Translations under genes and position numbers: made by a program
Source of the DNA: Bacillota bacterium
GTDB lineage: Bacteria; Bacillota; Sulfobacillia; RBS10-35; JAJYVM01
DNA length: 16,222 nt
Direction: 5' to 3'
NCBI GenBank assembly: GCA_021792015.1
Contig: JAJYVM010000030.1
Span: forward strand, 1 to 16,222
Notes under the pieces: generated by a model
Told to the model about the DNA's origin: nothing
What the model saw: the letters and a program-made list of their open reading frames with translations, nothing else
The model's database searches: none
Shown: piece after piece, positions 1 through 7,373 of the stretch
How positions within the stretch are numbered: position 1 is the first letter of the stretch
Layout of the letters: each line of letters starts with the position of its first letter

Positions 1-272
1 CCTGCAGGTGAAGTGGCGTCAAAAAGGCCGCCACCTTCCGCGGATGTCCAGGGCGAGCGACCGCTTGCCCCGGTTGCTGGCCTGGAAGTAGCGGCTGGCG
101 CCGTCCAGGAACGGGCCCATGCCGCGGGCGTCGTCACCGCCGCCCGGGCGCTCGACCTTCCACACCTCGGCGCCGAGGTCGCCCAGGATCATGGTGGCGT
201 ACGGGCCGGCGCTGTTGGTCGTGACATCGCGGACGCCAGGCCGGCAAGCGGCCGGGGCAGACCGTCGCTCAC
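1..272 (-). pseudogene. Class III (CaiB/BaiF) CoA-transferase, N-terminal part, frameshifted and cut by the window edge
   Basis: The minus strand encodes a typical CaiB/BaiF N-terminus, but in more than one frame. A GTG at 272-270 shares GTGA with the stop of the upstream MmgE/PrpD gene and gives MSDGLPRPLAGL. The sequence then continues one frame over as VRDVTTNSAGPYATM, GDLGAEVWKVERPGGGDD and SNRGKRSLALDIR, the conserved CoA-binding start of this family. One missing base near 229-240 explains the shift. In the second frame a TGA follows at 21-19, but a third frame near 36-46 resumes family-like sequence (AEGGGLFDA), so a second frameshift is likely. Family members transfer CoA between carboxylic acids and are about 400 residues long, so most of the gene and its catalytic Asp lie outside the window. 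The family call is firm; whether the gene is truly dead or the sequence is wrong is open. Confidence 0.72.
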
Positions 273-1669
273 GCCAGCGCGCGCAGCGGCTCGGTCAGGG
301 CGCGCACGTCGGGCAGCCGCTCCAACTCGAGAATGCGCGCGGCCGTATCGGCCGCGCCCCGCCAATCCCCAGCGAGGTCGAGGAACTTGGCGCGCACCTC
401 GTCCGGGGACATGGGCAGCTCCGGCTCGCCCTTCGGCGCGGCGACGGCCCGGTGGAGGACGCGGCCGTCGCGCAGGCGGGCCGTGATCGTGCAGCCCACG
501 CCGCGCACACCGGGGTCGGGAACGGCGGCGATGCGCTCCGAGAAGGCGCGGACGGCGGGATCGCCCAGGTAGCGGTAGTCGTCCCAGCCCATGTTGCCGT
601 GCAGGGCGGCCACGGCGCCGACGAAGTGCAGGCTGAACTGGCCGTCGACGACGTTGGCCGGGTTGCGCTTTCGGTCCTCGGGCGCGCCGATCAGCCGCAT
701 GCCCGCATCGTTGAGGCCGACCTCCAGCCGCTCGAGCTCGGCCGGGTCGAGCACCTGGCCGCAACCCTCGCGGCCGGCGCGGGCGAACAGGCCGCGGATG
801 CCGTCCAGCGCGCTGTGGGCATAGCGGCAGCACGGGTATGGCTTGAGGGCGGTGCGGGTGACCTCGAAGCGGGCGCCGAGCTCCTCGATGGCGCGCTCAG
901 GGTGGGCGGCGTCGCTGTAACCGTGAAGGAAGCCGAGGCGGCCCTCAATGGGCTCGGCTGCACCGATCACGCCCTCCTCGGCCAGGATGGCGGTCTCGAT
1001 GCCGGCGGCGGCGGCGAAGCCGGGCTGCAGGCGCTTGTTCCAGGAGCCGTTCTCCAGGTACTGCAGCGAACCGGCGGCACGGCTCTCCGCCAGGCCGAGG
1101 GCGGCGGCCATGCGGGCGGCATCGAGGTGGAGGATGCGGCCGGCGGCGGCGGCGGCGCCGAACACGCCGCAGGTGGCCGTCGGGTGGAAGCCGCGGGCAT
1201 AGTGCGACTCGGGGTCGACGGCGAGGCCCAGGCGGCAGGCGACGTCGTAGCCGGCCACGATGGCGGCCAGCAGGTCCGCCCCGCCGGCGGAGGTCAGCTC
1301 GGCGGCGGCCAAGGCGGCAGGGATCACGCAGACCCCGGGGTGCAGCGACGCCAGCTGGTGCGTGTCGTCGAAGTCCAGGCTGTGGCCGTACGCGCCGTTC
1401 AGCAGGGCGGCAAGGGGCGCGCTCATGCCCTGCGGCTCGCCCACCGCCGTGCAGGGGCCCGCGGCGGTGCCGCCCAGGCGCATGACGGCGCGGCGGATGG
1501 GCGGGCTGGACTCGGCGTCGCGGCAGCCCCGCACCATGATGCCGGCCAGATCGAGCACGCAGAGCTTGGCCTGCGCGATGGCGCCAGGCGGGATGTCGGC
1601 GAGGGTGAGGGTGGCCGCGAAGTGGCTGAGGCGGCCCGTAACGTCCATCGTAGTCATCTTTGGCGTCAC
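269..1669 (-). CDS. MmgE/PrpD family protein
   Basis: This 466-residue protein belongs to the MmgE/PrpD family (2-methylcitrate dehydratase, cis-aconitate decarboxylase and relatives, cytosolic enzymes acting on small di- or tricarboxylic acids). Visible family blocks include GHSLDFDDTHQLASLHPGV with the conserved Asp-Asp-Thr-His, GYDVACRLG, GFHPTATCGVFGAAAAAGR, SWNKRLQPGFAA with the conserved Lys, EGRLGFLHGYSD, and PCCRYAHSALDG near residue 280. The length fits the family. The chosen GTG start overlaps the TGA of the preceding decarboxylase subunit (GTGA), a sign of translational coupling; ATG codons 4 and 7 codons later are alternatives. The neighbours are a ThDP decarboxylase and a CoA-transferase rather than citrate-synthase-like prpC or prpB, so a classical methylcitrate cycle role is not supported. 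The real substrate cannot be read from sequence. Confidence 0.93.
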   Translation of the reverse strand: MTPKMTTMDVTGRLSHFAATLTLADIPPGAIAQAKLCVLDLAGIMVRGCRDAESSPPIRRAVMRLGGTAAGPCTAVGEPQGMSAPLAALLNGAYGHSLDFDDTHQLASLHPGVCVIPAALAAAELTSAGGADLLAAIVAGYDVACRLGLAVDPESHYARGFHPTATCGVFGAAAAAGRILHLDAARMAAALGLAESRAAGSLQYLENGSWNKRLQPGFAAAAGIETAILAEEGVIGAAEPIEGRLGFLHGYSDAAHPERAIEELGARFEVTRTALKPYPCCRYAHSALDGIRGLFARAGREGCGQVLDPAELERLEVGLNDAGMRLIGAPEDRKRNPANVVDGQFSLHFVGAVAALHGNMGWDDYRYLGDPAVRAFSERIAAVPDPGVRGVGCTITARLRDGRVLHRAVAAPKGEPELPMSPDEVRAKFLDLAGDWRGAADTAARILELERLPDVRALTEPLRALA

Positions 1670-2229
1670 CTCGCCAGAAAGGCCGCGAACCGCTGCGCGA
1701 TCACGGCCGGGTCCTCCTGATAGTAGGGCAGGGGCGCGTTCCCGGGCGCGATCCGCACGTGCAGCATCCAGGGGCCGGGCGCGGCACGGGCGGCGGCCAG
1801 GGCGGCGTGCAGGCCCGCCTCGTCCTCGGCCTGGGCGGTGCAGCAGCCGGCGGCGGCGAAGACGGCGGCCAGGTCCAGGGCACCGGCGGCCGTCGGCTGG
1901 CCGCCCGTGGAGGCGTGCACGCCGTTGTCCAGAACGGCGAGGACCAGGGACGCCGGCCGCAGCAGGGCCAGGGTGCCCAGCTGGGAGAGCCCCATCAGGG
2001 TGCCGCCGTCCCCCTCGATCACGACGACGCGGCCGTGCTCGGGTGCCGCGTGGCCGAGCGCCAAGCCCAGCCCGATGGGCCCGGCCAGGCCCATCGAGTT
2101 CTGCATGTACAGGCAGTTGTCGCGGACGCCGAGCGAGGCCAGCTCGCGGATGGTGGCGCCGCAGGTGCCGACGACGGGGTCGTCGGGGCAGGCCGCCAGG
2201 ATCTCGCGCAGGGCATCCAGGCGCGTCAT
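1666..2229 (-). CDS. ThDP-dependent decarboxylase, beta (ThDP-binding) subunit, sulfopyruvate/phosphonopyruvate decarboxylase type
   Basis: This 187-residue protein is the separate C-terminal (ThDP-binding) half of a decarboxylase that is a single chain in many homologues. The ThDP/Mg motif is complete: GDG at residues 73-75, 26 residues, then Asn102 (LAVLDNGVHAST). The stretch LYMQNSMGLAGPIGLGLALG precedes it as in ComE-like sulfopyruvate decarboxylase beta subunits and phosphonopyruvate decarboxylases. It should pair with the alpha subunit encoded just upstream to decarboxylate a 2-oxo acid with an acidic tail to an aldehyde. The ATG at 2229 has a GGGAGGT ribosome binding site 8 bases upstream. 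The gap from the alpha stop is about 40 bases, and the TGA overlaps the GTG of the MmgE/PrpD gene. Which acid it uses is unknown; sulfopyruvate and phosphonopyruvate are only the best-known family substrates. Confidence 0.88.
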   Translation of the reverse strand: MTRLDALREILAACPDDPVVGTCGATIRELASLGVRDNCLYMQNSMGLAGPIGLGLALGHAAPEHGRVVVIEGDGGTLMGLSQLGTLALLRPASLVLAVLDNGVHASTGGQPTAAGALDLAAVFAAAGCCTAQAEDEAGLHAALAAARAAPGPWMLHVRIAPGNAPLPYYQEDPAVIAQRFAAFLAR

Positions 2230-2269
2230 GGGCTCGGCACCTCCCGGCGCGGGCAGGGGCGCACCGCGC

Positions 2270-2845
2270 TCATGCCGCCGGCGCCTCCCGCTTGAGGTCG
2301 GCCAGCACGATCACGGGGCGGTGGGCCGTCTCCGCGTACCGCTTGGCGCCGACAAGCGTCGCCTCCCACTCGGGCAGCGGGGTGCGGGCATCCAGCGTGA
2401 AGAGGCTGAGGCCCGCCGCGTGCAGCACGTCGGGCACGGACTCCGAGTAGGACGGCACCGCGGCGTTGATCTCGCCGAGGCCACCCGTGCGCGTCGCCAC
2501 CACCAGCATCGGCACGTGGTAAGCCTGGCCGAAGGTCGTCAGGGCCGTGAGCGAGTTGCCGAAGCCGGTGTCCTGCATCATCAGCGCGGCGCTGCGCCCC
2601 GCCAGGGTCAGGCCGGCCAGGATGCCGACGCCCTCCTCCTCGCGGGTGACGGGAAAGGCGCGCGCGGACGGGTGGGCGCGGAAGTGGGCAAGCACATCGG
2701 CTGCCGTGCTGCATGGCACAAAGGGCAGGAACTCGATCGCCAGGCGCTCGAGGCCGGCGATGATCTCGGCGCTTCCCAGCCGGCGTGCCGTAGGCGGCCA
2801 CCCTCCCGGGGAGGTGTTGTATGCCGGGTGGGCGTTCCCCTGCAT
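2270..2845 (-). CDS. ThDP-dependent decarboxylase, alpha (pyrimidine-binding) subunit
   Basis: This is the pyrimidine-binding half of the two-subunit decarboxylase. Residues from about 25 (SAEIIAGLERLAIEFLPFVP) match the start of ComD-like alpha subunits. VTREEEGVGILAG (residues 66-78) carries the conserved Glu that activates the ThDP aminopyrimidine ring, and MMQDTGFGNSLTAL and VPMLVVATRTGG follow as in the family. The start is uncertain. The reading frame stays open back to 3202 through a 14-bp repeat array. I chose the ATG at 2845 (191 residues) because it gives near-family length and has a run of six G three bases upstream, although that G-run belongs to the last repeat copies. The operon promoter should therefore lie in or upstream of the array. 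The first ~24 residues match nothing I recognise and may not be translated. Confidence 0.85.
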   Translation of the reverse strand: MQGNAHPAYNTSPGGWPPTARRLGSAEIIAGLERLAIEFLPFVPCSTAADVLAHFRAHPSARAFPVTREEEGVGILAGLTLAGRSAALMMQDTGFGNSLTALTTFGQAYHVPMLVVATRTGGLGEINAAVPSYSESVPDVLHAAGLSLFTLDARTPLPEWEATLVGAKRYAETAHRPVIVLADLKREAPAA

Positions 2846-3060
2846 GCGCCCCCCTGCCCGGGTGCCCGGTATGCCTTTCGCTGCCTGGGTTCCGCTGAAG
2901 GCGCCCCCACGCATGCGGTCCCCCGCATGGCCGCCCCCGCCCGCGATCCCCTGCACGTCTTGCCCTGCACGTATTCCGCCGCATGTGCTCCCCTGGGAGA
3001 CGCACACCTGTGGGGGCCGCCTGCATGCGCCCTCCCCGCGTGCGCACCCCCGCATGCGGC
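2823..3060. repeat. Degenerate 14-bp tandem repeat array, about 17 units
   Basis: Read on the minus strand from 3060 downward, the sequence falls into about 17 consecutive 14-base blocks of approximate consensus GANCGCATGCAGGG. The core hexamer (GCATGC or a close variant) sits at plus-strand positions 2842, 2911, 2925, 2953, 2967, 2981, 3023, 3038 and 3052. Weaker copies lie at 2856, 2870, 2883, 2897, 2939 and 2995, so the spacing is almost always 14 bases with at most one-base slips. The G-run that ends one unit lies a few bases in front of the ATG-like core of the next. The period is not a multiple of 3, yet no stop codon occurs in the minus frame of the downstream decarboxylase gene. It has no CRISPR-like spacers. 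It could be a decayed minisatellite or a multi-site protein-binding region. I know of no family for it. Confidence 0.8.
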
Positions 3061-3206
3061 AGGGGGGCCTGGCGCGGTGGCCCCAATGGACCTGGCGGCG
3101 GCGACGGACGGCCGCAGAGCCAGGTGTCTCGGGCGGATGAGAATCGAGGAGGACGGGCCCCAGCGGGGGTCCGGCCCAAACGGCCGTGCGAGGAGCCGAC
3201 ACCCCA
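3061..3206. other. Rest of the divergent intergenic region
   Basis: This lies between the repeat array and the adaptor gene and should hold the promoter of the plus-strand export operon. I see no convincing -35/-10 pair in this GC-rich stretch. A GAGGAG at 3190-3195 lies 11 bases before the chosen adaptor ATG, and a second GAGGAGG lies near 3147. A weak G/C inverted repeat around 3156-3180 could fold but is not diagnostic. Confidence 0.35.
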
Positions 3207-4982
3207 ATGGTCTGGATGAAGCGCGGCGCCTGGATCCTCGTGGCCCTGGCGGTGGTGTACGGCGGATACCTGGGGGTGACGGCCTACCTGGCCGGACGCC
3301 AGCAGGCACAGTCCACCCCCTACGCCACGACGACCGTCAGCAAGGGGCCCGTGACGGACGACGTCTCGGACCCGGGCGCCATCGCCTCCGCGACGACGAC
3401 GAACGTCGTGGCGGCCGTCGGCGGGCATGTCACGGCTGTGGAGGCGACGGTCGGCCAGGTCGTCGAGGCCGGCGCCGTGCTGCTGCAGCTGTCGGACGAC
3501 TCCGGACTCGGGGCCGACGTGGCCTCAGCCCAGGCGGCGCTCATCCAGGCGCAGGCCCAGCTGCAGGCGGACGTCGACCCCGCCGTCAATGTCACGCAGG
3601 CGCAGATCCAGGCGGCGGAGATCCAGGTCCAGCAGCAGGAGCAGACCGTGCAGCAGCAGGAGCGCACCCTCGCGGAGCTGAACGTCACGGCTCCGTTCAG
3701 CGGCGTGGTCACCGCCGTCGCGGTGGCCCCGGGGCAGACGATCGGCGGCGGGCAGGGGCTGCTCACCCTGACCGACGACAGCCAGAGCCTCGCGGTGATC
3801 CAGGTGGCCGAGTCGCTGCTGCCCGAGATCGCGGTCGGCGGTCCGGTGTCCGTCAACATCCTGTCCACCGGGGCGACGCTGGCCGGCCGGATCACCCAGG
3901 TCGGCACGGTGCCGCTGGGCACCACGGCCACCGCCTCGGCGTCGGTCCAGCCGGTGACGGTGGTTCTCAGCAACCCCGGCAGCGGGCTCGTGGCCGGCGC
4001 GGCGGCCGTCGCCACGTTCACGCCAACGGGACCGCAGGCGCGGAACGCCTCCCCGTTTTCGGCCACGGGGGTGGTCGCCTACCCGCTCACGACCACGGTC
4101 TCCGCGCAGCAGGCCGGGACCCTTGCCAGCATGGTCGGCACCGGCCAGCGGGTGCAGGCCGGCCAGACCCTGGCCGTGCTGACGAACGCCGCCCTTCAGT
4201 CGCAGCTGGACCAGGCCCAGCTGGCCCTTCAGAACGAGCGCGACAACCTTTCCAGCCTGCAGGACCCGGAGCCGGCCTCGTCGGCGACGATCGAGGCCCA
4301 GCAGGCCCAGGTGACGGCGCTTGAGCAGGCCCTGGCGCTGCGGCAGCAGGCGTATGCCAACCTGCAGGTGCTGGCGCCCATCGCGGGCCAGGTCACGGCC
4401 ATCGACGTCGTGCCCGGCATGGCCGTCGGTCAGGGGATGGCGGTCATGACCATGATCGATCCCGCCGCGCTCCAGGCGCAGGTGATGGTCGACGAGCTCA
4501 ATGTGGCTCAGATTCACGTGGGGCAAGCAGCGCAGGTCACCGTCGCCGCGCTCGGCGGCCAGTCGCTGGCCGGGCGCGTGACCGCCATCTCGCCCGTGGC
4601 CGTCGTGAGCAACGGCGTGAGCACCTACCAGGTCACGATCTCGATTCCCCAGGTCGCCGGCATGCAGAGCGGCATGTCGGTGCAGGCGACGATCGAGATC
4701 GCCAGCGTCGCCGACGCCGTCCGCGTGCCGGCCGAGGCCGTGCAATCGGGGAACGGCGGCTCGTACGTCCTGGTGCCGGATGCCCAGGGCGTGCCCACGG
4801 CCCAGGCCGTGAAAACCGGCGTCGTCGGCAACGTCTGGACCCAGGTCGTCTCAGGCCTGCAGCCCGGCCAGACCATCATCGTCGCCGTCGCCCAGACCGG
4901 CACCACCAACACGACCGCCGCGCTGCGCCTTGGTGGCGGAACCCCGGGCGCACGCCCGGCAGGCGGCGGCGGTGGCCGCTGA
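3207..4982 (+). CDS. Membrane-fusion (HlyD/MacA-like) adaptor with two tandem lipoyl/coiled-coil modules
   Basis: This is a 591-residue membrane-anchored adaptor for an export pump. One N-terminal membrane helix (about residues 5-27, WILVALAVVYGGYLGVTAYL) is followed by the extracytoplasmic part. The usual adaptor order of lipoyl half, coiled-coil hairpin, lipoyl half and beta barrel appears twice. Module one runs from about residue 65 (GGHVTAVEATVGQVVEAGAV) through a Gln-rich hairpin (AEIQVQQQEQTVQQQERTL) to NVTAPFSGVVTAVAVAPGQ and a barrel. Module two starts near 285 (AQQAGTLASMVGTGQRVQAG), has a second hairpin, then QVLAPIAGQVTAIDVVPG and a barrel ending VRVPAEAVQ. A Gly-rich tail closes the protein. 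Known MacA proteins are about 370 residues with one module. The ATG at 3207 puts the helix at the N-terminus; a GTG at 3186 or ATG at 3216 are alternatives. The permease gene follows 33 bases after the stop, so they form one operon. Confidence 0.9.
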   Translation: MVWMKRGAWILVALAVVYGGYLGVTAYLAGRQQAQSTPYATTTVSKGPVTDDVSDPGAIASATTTNVVAAVGGHVTAVEATVGQVVEAGAVLLQLSDDSGLGADVASAQAALIQAQAQLQADVDPAVNVTQAQIQAAEIQVQQQEQTVQQQERTLAELNVTAPFSGVVTAVAVAPGQTIGGGQGLLTLTDDSQSLAVIQVAESLLPEIAVGGPVSVNILSTGATLAGRITQVGTVPLGTTATASASVQPVTVVLSNPGSGLVAGAAAVATFTPTGPQARNASPFSATGVVAYPLTTTVSAQQAGTLASMVGTGQRVQAGQTLAVLTNAALQSQLDQAQLALQNERDNLSSLQDPEPASSATIEAQQAQVTALEQALALRQQAYANLQVLAPIAGQVTAIDVVPGMAVGQGMAVMTMIDPAALQAQVMVDELNVAQIHVGQAAQVTVAALGGQSLAGRVTAISPVAVVSNGVSTYQVTISIPQVAGMQSGMSVQATIEIASVADAVRVPAEAVQSGNGGSYVLVPDAQGVPTAQAVKTGVVGNVWTQVVSGLQPGQTIIVAVAQTGTTNTTAALRLGGGTPGARPAGGGGGR

Positions 4983-5015
4983 GACCCGGCTCACCACGGC
5001 CAGGGGGGCGCGCGC

Positions 5016-6188
5016 ATGAACGTGTTCGAGGCGATGGGCCTCGCGTGGCAGGGGATCGTCAGCAACAAGCTGCGCAGCTTCCTCACGGCCCTGGGCGTCA
5101 TCATCGGGGTCGCGGCCGTCATCGCGCTGGTGTCCGTGGGCCAGGGCACGACGCAGTCCATCACCGCCCGGCTCTCCTCGCTGGGCAGCAACCTGATCAT
5201 CGTCTCCCCGGCGCCCAACATGGGCGTGCGCCTCACGGTGGCCGAGGCCAGCGACGCCCAGTCGCGGATCCCTTACCTCACGGCCGCCCTCCCGCTTCTG
5301 GGCGGCTCGGTCACGGCGGGCTGGGAGGACCAGAGCTACGCGACCACGCTGAACGGCGTGACGGCCAACTATCCCGCCGTCCGCGACGCGACCCTGGCGG
5401 AGGGCCAGTTCTTCACCAACGCGGACGTCACGAACCGGAGCCTGGTCAGCGTGCTCGGCCCCACCGTCGTGCAGGAGCTGGGCATCACAGGCGATCCCGT
5501 GGGACAGACGGTCGCGATCAACGGCTACCCGACCACGGTGGTCGGCGTGCTCACCTCGGTTGGCGGTACCAGCGCGGGCACGAACCAGGACGACATCGTG
5601 CTGATGCCCGTCAGCAGCGCGCAGCGGATCCTCGGCACAGCATACGTCAGCGCGATCTACTTCCAGGTCGACACCGCCCAGCACGCCGCGGTGGCGGCGG
5701 GCTGGCTGCAGGCGATCTTCGACCACACCTTCGGCCGCAGCCAGTCGGTGACCGTGCTGAGCCAGAACCAGCTGCTGGCCACCGTGCAGCAGGCCACGGC
5801 CACCCTGACCCTGCTGCTTGGCGCCATCGCCGGCGTGTCGCTGCTGGTGGGCGGCATCGGCATCATGAACATCATGCTGGTCTCCGTGATCGAGCGCACG
5901 CGGGAGATCGGCATCCGCAAGGCGGTCGGGGCCAGGCGCTGGCAGATCCTCGCCCAGTTCGTCTTCGAGTCGGTGGCCCTGTCGGGAATGGGCGGGATCG
6001 TGGGCATCGCCCTGGGGGTGCTGGGCGCGCGCGGCATCGCCACTGCCGGCACCATCCCGGCCACGGTCTCGCTCACGGCCGTGGTCGTCGCCTTCCTTTT
6101 TGCGGCCGCCGTCGGGGTGGGCTTCGGCCTCTGGCCGGCCCTGCAGGCCAGCCGCCTGGACCCGATCGTGGCGCTGCGGCACGAGTAG
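5016..6188 (+). CDS. MacB/FtsX-type ABC transporter permease
   Basis: This 390-residue protein is a MacB-type permease without a fused ATPase domain. It has a first membrane helix (about residues 20-43, LRSFLTALGVIIGVAAVIALV), a large extracytoplasmic MacB_PCD domain (about 45-255, with VIVQELGITGDPVGQTVAINGYPTTVVGVL-type core), and three C-terminal helices. The FtsX signature ERTREIGIRKAVGARRWQIL lies between helices 2 and 3, and it ends DPIVALRHE, the usual family C-terminus. Such permeases act with an adaptor of the MacA type and a separate or fused ATPase to move peptides, macrolides or other molecules across the envelope by mechanotransmission. The adaptor gene is immediately upstream, but no ATPase gene is present on either side in the window. 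The ATG at 5016 has a G-run (AGGGGGG) seven bases upstream. Confidence 0.93.
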   Translation: MNVFEAMGLAWQGIVSNKLRSFLTALGVIIGVAAVIALVSVGQGTTQSITARLSSLGSNLIIVSPAPNMGVRLTVAEASDAQSRIPYLTAALPLLGGSVTAGWEDQSYATTLNGVTANYPAVRDATLAEGQFFTNADVTNRSLVSVLGPTVVQELGITGDPVGQTVAINGYPTTVVGVLTSVGGTSAGTNQDDIVLMPVSSAQRILGTAYVSAIYFQVDTAQHAAVAAGWLQAIFDHTFGRSQSVTVLSQNQLLATVQQATATLTLLLGAIAGVSLLVGGIGIMNIMLVSVIERTREIGIRKAVGARRWQILAQFVFESVALSGMGGIVGIALGVLGARGIATAGTIPATVSLTAVVVAFLFAAAVGVGFGLWPALQASRLDPIVALRHE

Positions 6189-6509
6189 GGCGGCACCCAC
6201 CGCCTTGCCGGGGCGCTGCCGCCGCGGCGGACCTCGGTCAGGGTTGGCGATGGGGTCGCGGAGGATCCCGGATCCCTGGCGCCCTCCCCGCCGCGAGCCC
6301 CCCGCAGGGCCGCCCGCGGGTGGTGGCGGGGACGGCACCGACGTCAACCCGCACGTGCGAGCCGACCGAAGAGCGGAGGCTACCGCTCCCCGGCCGGCTG
6401 CTCAGCCCCTGCCCAAGCCCAAGCGCGGCCGCGATCCGCCAAACGGGGACGTCCGCGCGGAAACATCGCGCTGACGCGCACGTCCCTCATCCCGCGGCGC
6501 CTGCCCGCG
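6189..6509. other. Intergenic gap with no gene seen, between convergent genes
   Basis: About 320 bases separate the permease stop from the end of the convergent PAP2-like gene. I see no protein family match in any frame. Short G/C inverted repeats occur, such as GGCGG and CCGCC around 6191-6206 and a pair of GGACGT/ACGTCC arms around 6448-6485. They could be terminators for the converging transcripts, but none has a T-run, so I do not call one. Confidence 0.4.
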
Positions 6510-7217
6510 TCAGCCCCGCCGCCGCCGGGGCAGCACCACCGCCAGGGTCACGCCCGCCAGCAGCCAGCCGGCCAGGACGTCCGATGCCCAGTGCCAGTGG
6601 GCCGCGACGAGGATCCAGGCCTCGGCCGCGGCGCCGATGGCGGCCACCGCCCAGCCGAGCCAGCCGTTGCCCCAAAAGCCGGCGGCCAGCAGCCCCAGCA
6701 CGTACGACGACCGGGCGGCGTGCCCGCTGGGGAAGGTGTACGGCAGCGAGGGAACGTGCCGGCTCACCGGCAGGTGGGCCAGATGCTCGATCCCGACGAG
6801 GATGGCGCCGCCCAGCCCCAGGACGGGCCCGTCGGCCACGGCCTCCATGGCGCGGCACCACCCGGCGTTCGGCCCCTGCAGGGCCCCGGTCGGCCCGGGC
6901 ACGGGCAGCAGGTCCTTCTGCAGCGCCTCCGCCAGCGAGAGCCCGAGCCAGCCGGCGAACAGGCCAAGGCGCCTGCCGCCGCGGACGCCCGGATAGTCGA
7001 TGGCCGCGGCCGCCACGGCGATGCCGGTGACCGTCAGGCCGCCGGCGAGGTCGGCGAAGCAAACGGCCGGCTGCAGCACCGACCCCACCGGCGACGCGGC
7101 CGCCTGCGCCACCTGGGTGTCGGGGGCACGCAGCAGCCCCGCCACCGAGCCGATGGCGAGGAGGACGTAAAGGACGAGCGAAGCGAGGACAAATGGACGC
7201 CGCATCCAGCCCATCAT
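6510..7217 (-). CDS. PAP2-like (phosphatidic acid phosphatase superfamily) membrane protein
   Basis: This 235-residue integral membrane protein has several hydrophobic helices, an N-terminal one (about residues 8-27) and others before and after the signature region. The core PAP2 motif is clear: YTFPSGHAARSSY around residue 165, then HWHWASDVLAGW near 210, which supplies the His-x3-Asp of motif 3. Family members dephosphorylate lipid phosphates or undecaprenyl pyrophosphate at the membrane. Two usual catalytic arginines look absent: motif 1 reads KDLLPVPGP where K-x6-RP is expected, and the residues seven and six before the motif-3 His are Ile-Leu instead of Ser-Arg. It may be a non-canonical or inactive member. 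Two adjacent ATGs at 7217 and 7214 have no strong ribosome binding site. The gene stands alone. Confidence 0.8.
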   Translation of the reverse strand: MMGWMRRPFVLASLVLYVLLAIGSVAGLLRAPDTQVAQAAASPVGSVLQPAVCFADLAGGLTVTGIAVAAAAIDYPGVRGGRRLGLFAGWLGLSLAEALQKDLLPVPGPTGALQGPNAGWCRAMEAVADGPVLGLGGAILVGIEHLAHLPVSRHVPSLPYTFPSGHAARSSYVLGLLAAGFWGNGWLGWAVAAIGAAAEAWILVAAHWHWASDVLAGWLLAGVTLAVVLPRRRRG

Positions 7218-7373
7218 GCCACGCGCGGCGTCACCTGGGACGTCCCCATCTCATCCCGGCCCGCCAGCCCCGCGGGCGACTGCGACGGGAGCGCCGCTCA
7301 TATGGACGCGGCATCCGCCGCGTCGATGCACGCCAGCGGCGCGCGTGGCCGAACGCGGTGGCGGGACCGGCGG

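Noticed and set aside
2823..3060. Repeat array as a CRISPR
   Set aside because: The units are 14 bases, directly adjacent, degenerate and without unique spacers; no cas genes are present.
2270..3202. Decarboxylase alpha subunit starting near 3202 (310 residues)
   Set aside because: The extra 119 residues are translated from the 14-bp repeats and GC-rich leader and match no family sequence; family members are about 170-190 residues.
1838..4324. Very long open frame (about 828 codons) on the plus strand across the decarboxylase operon and into the adaptor gene
   Set aside because: It is out of frame with recognisable families on both strands, its translation is Arg/Gly/Pro-rich low-complexity sequence, and such open frames are expected in GC-rich DNA.
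6189..6509. Possible small gene or mobile-element end between the convergent genes
   Set aside because: No start with a ribosome binding site, no family match, and no terminal inverted repeats or target duplications were found by eye.
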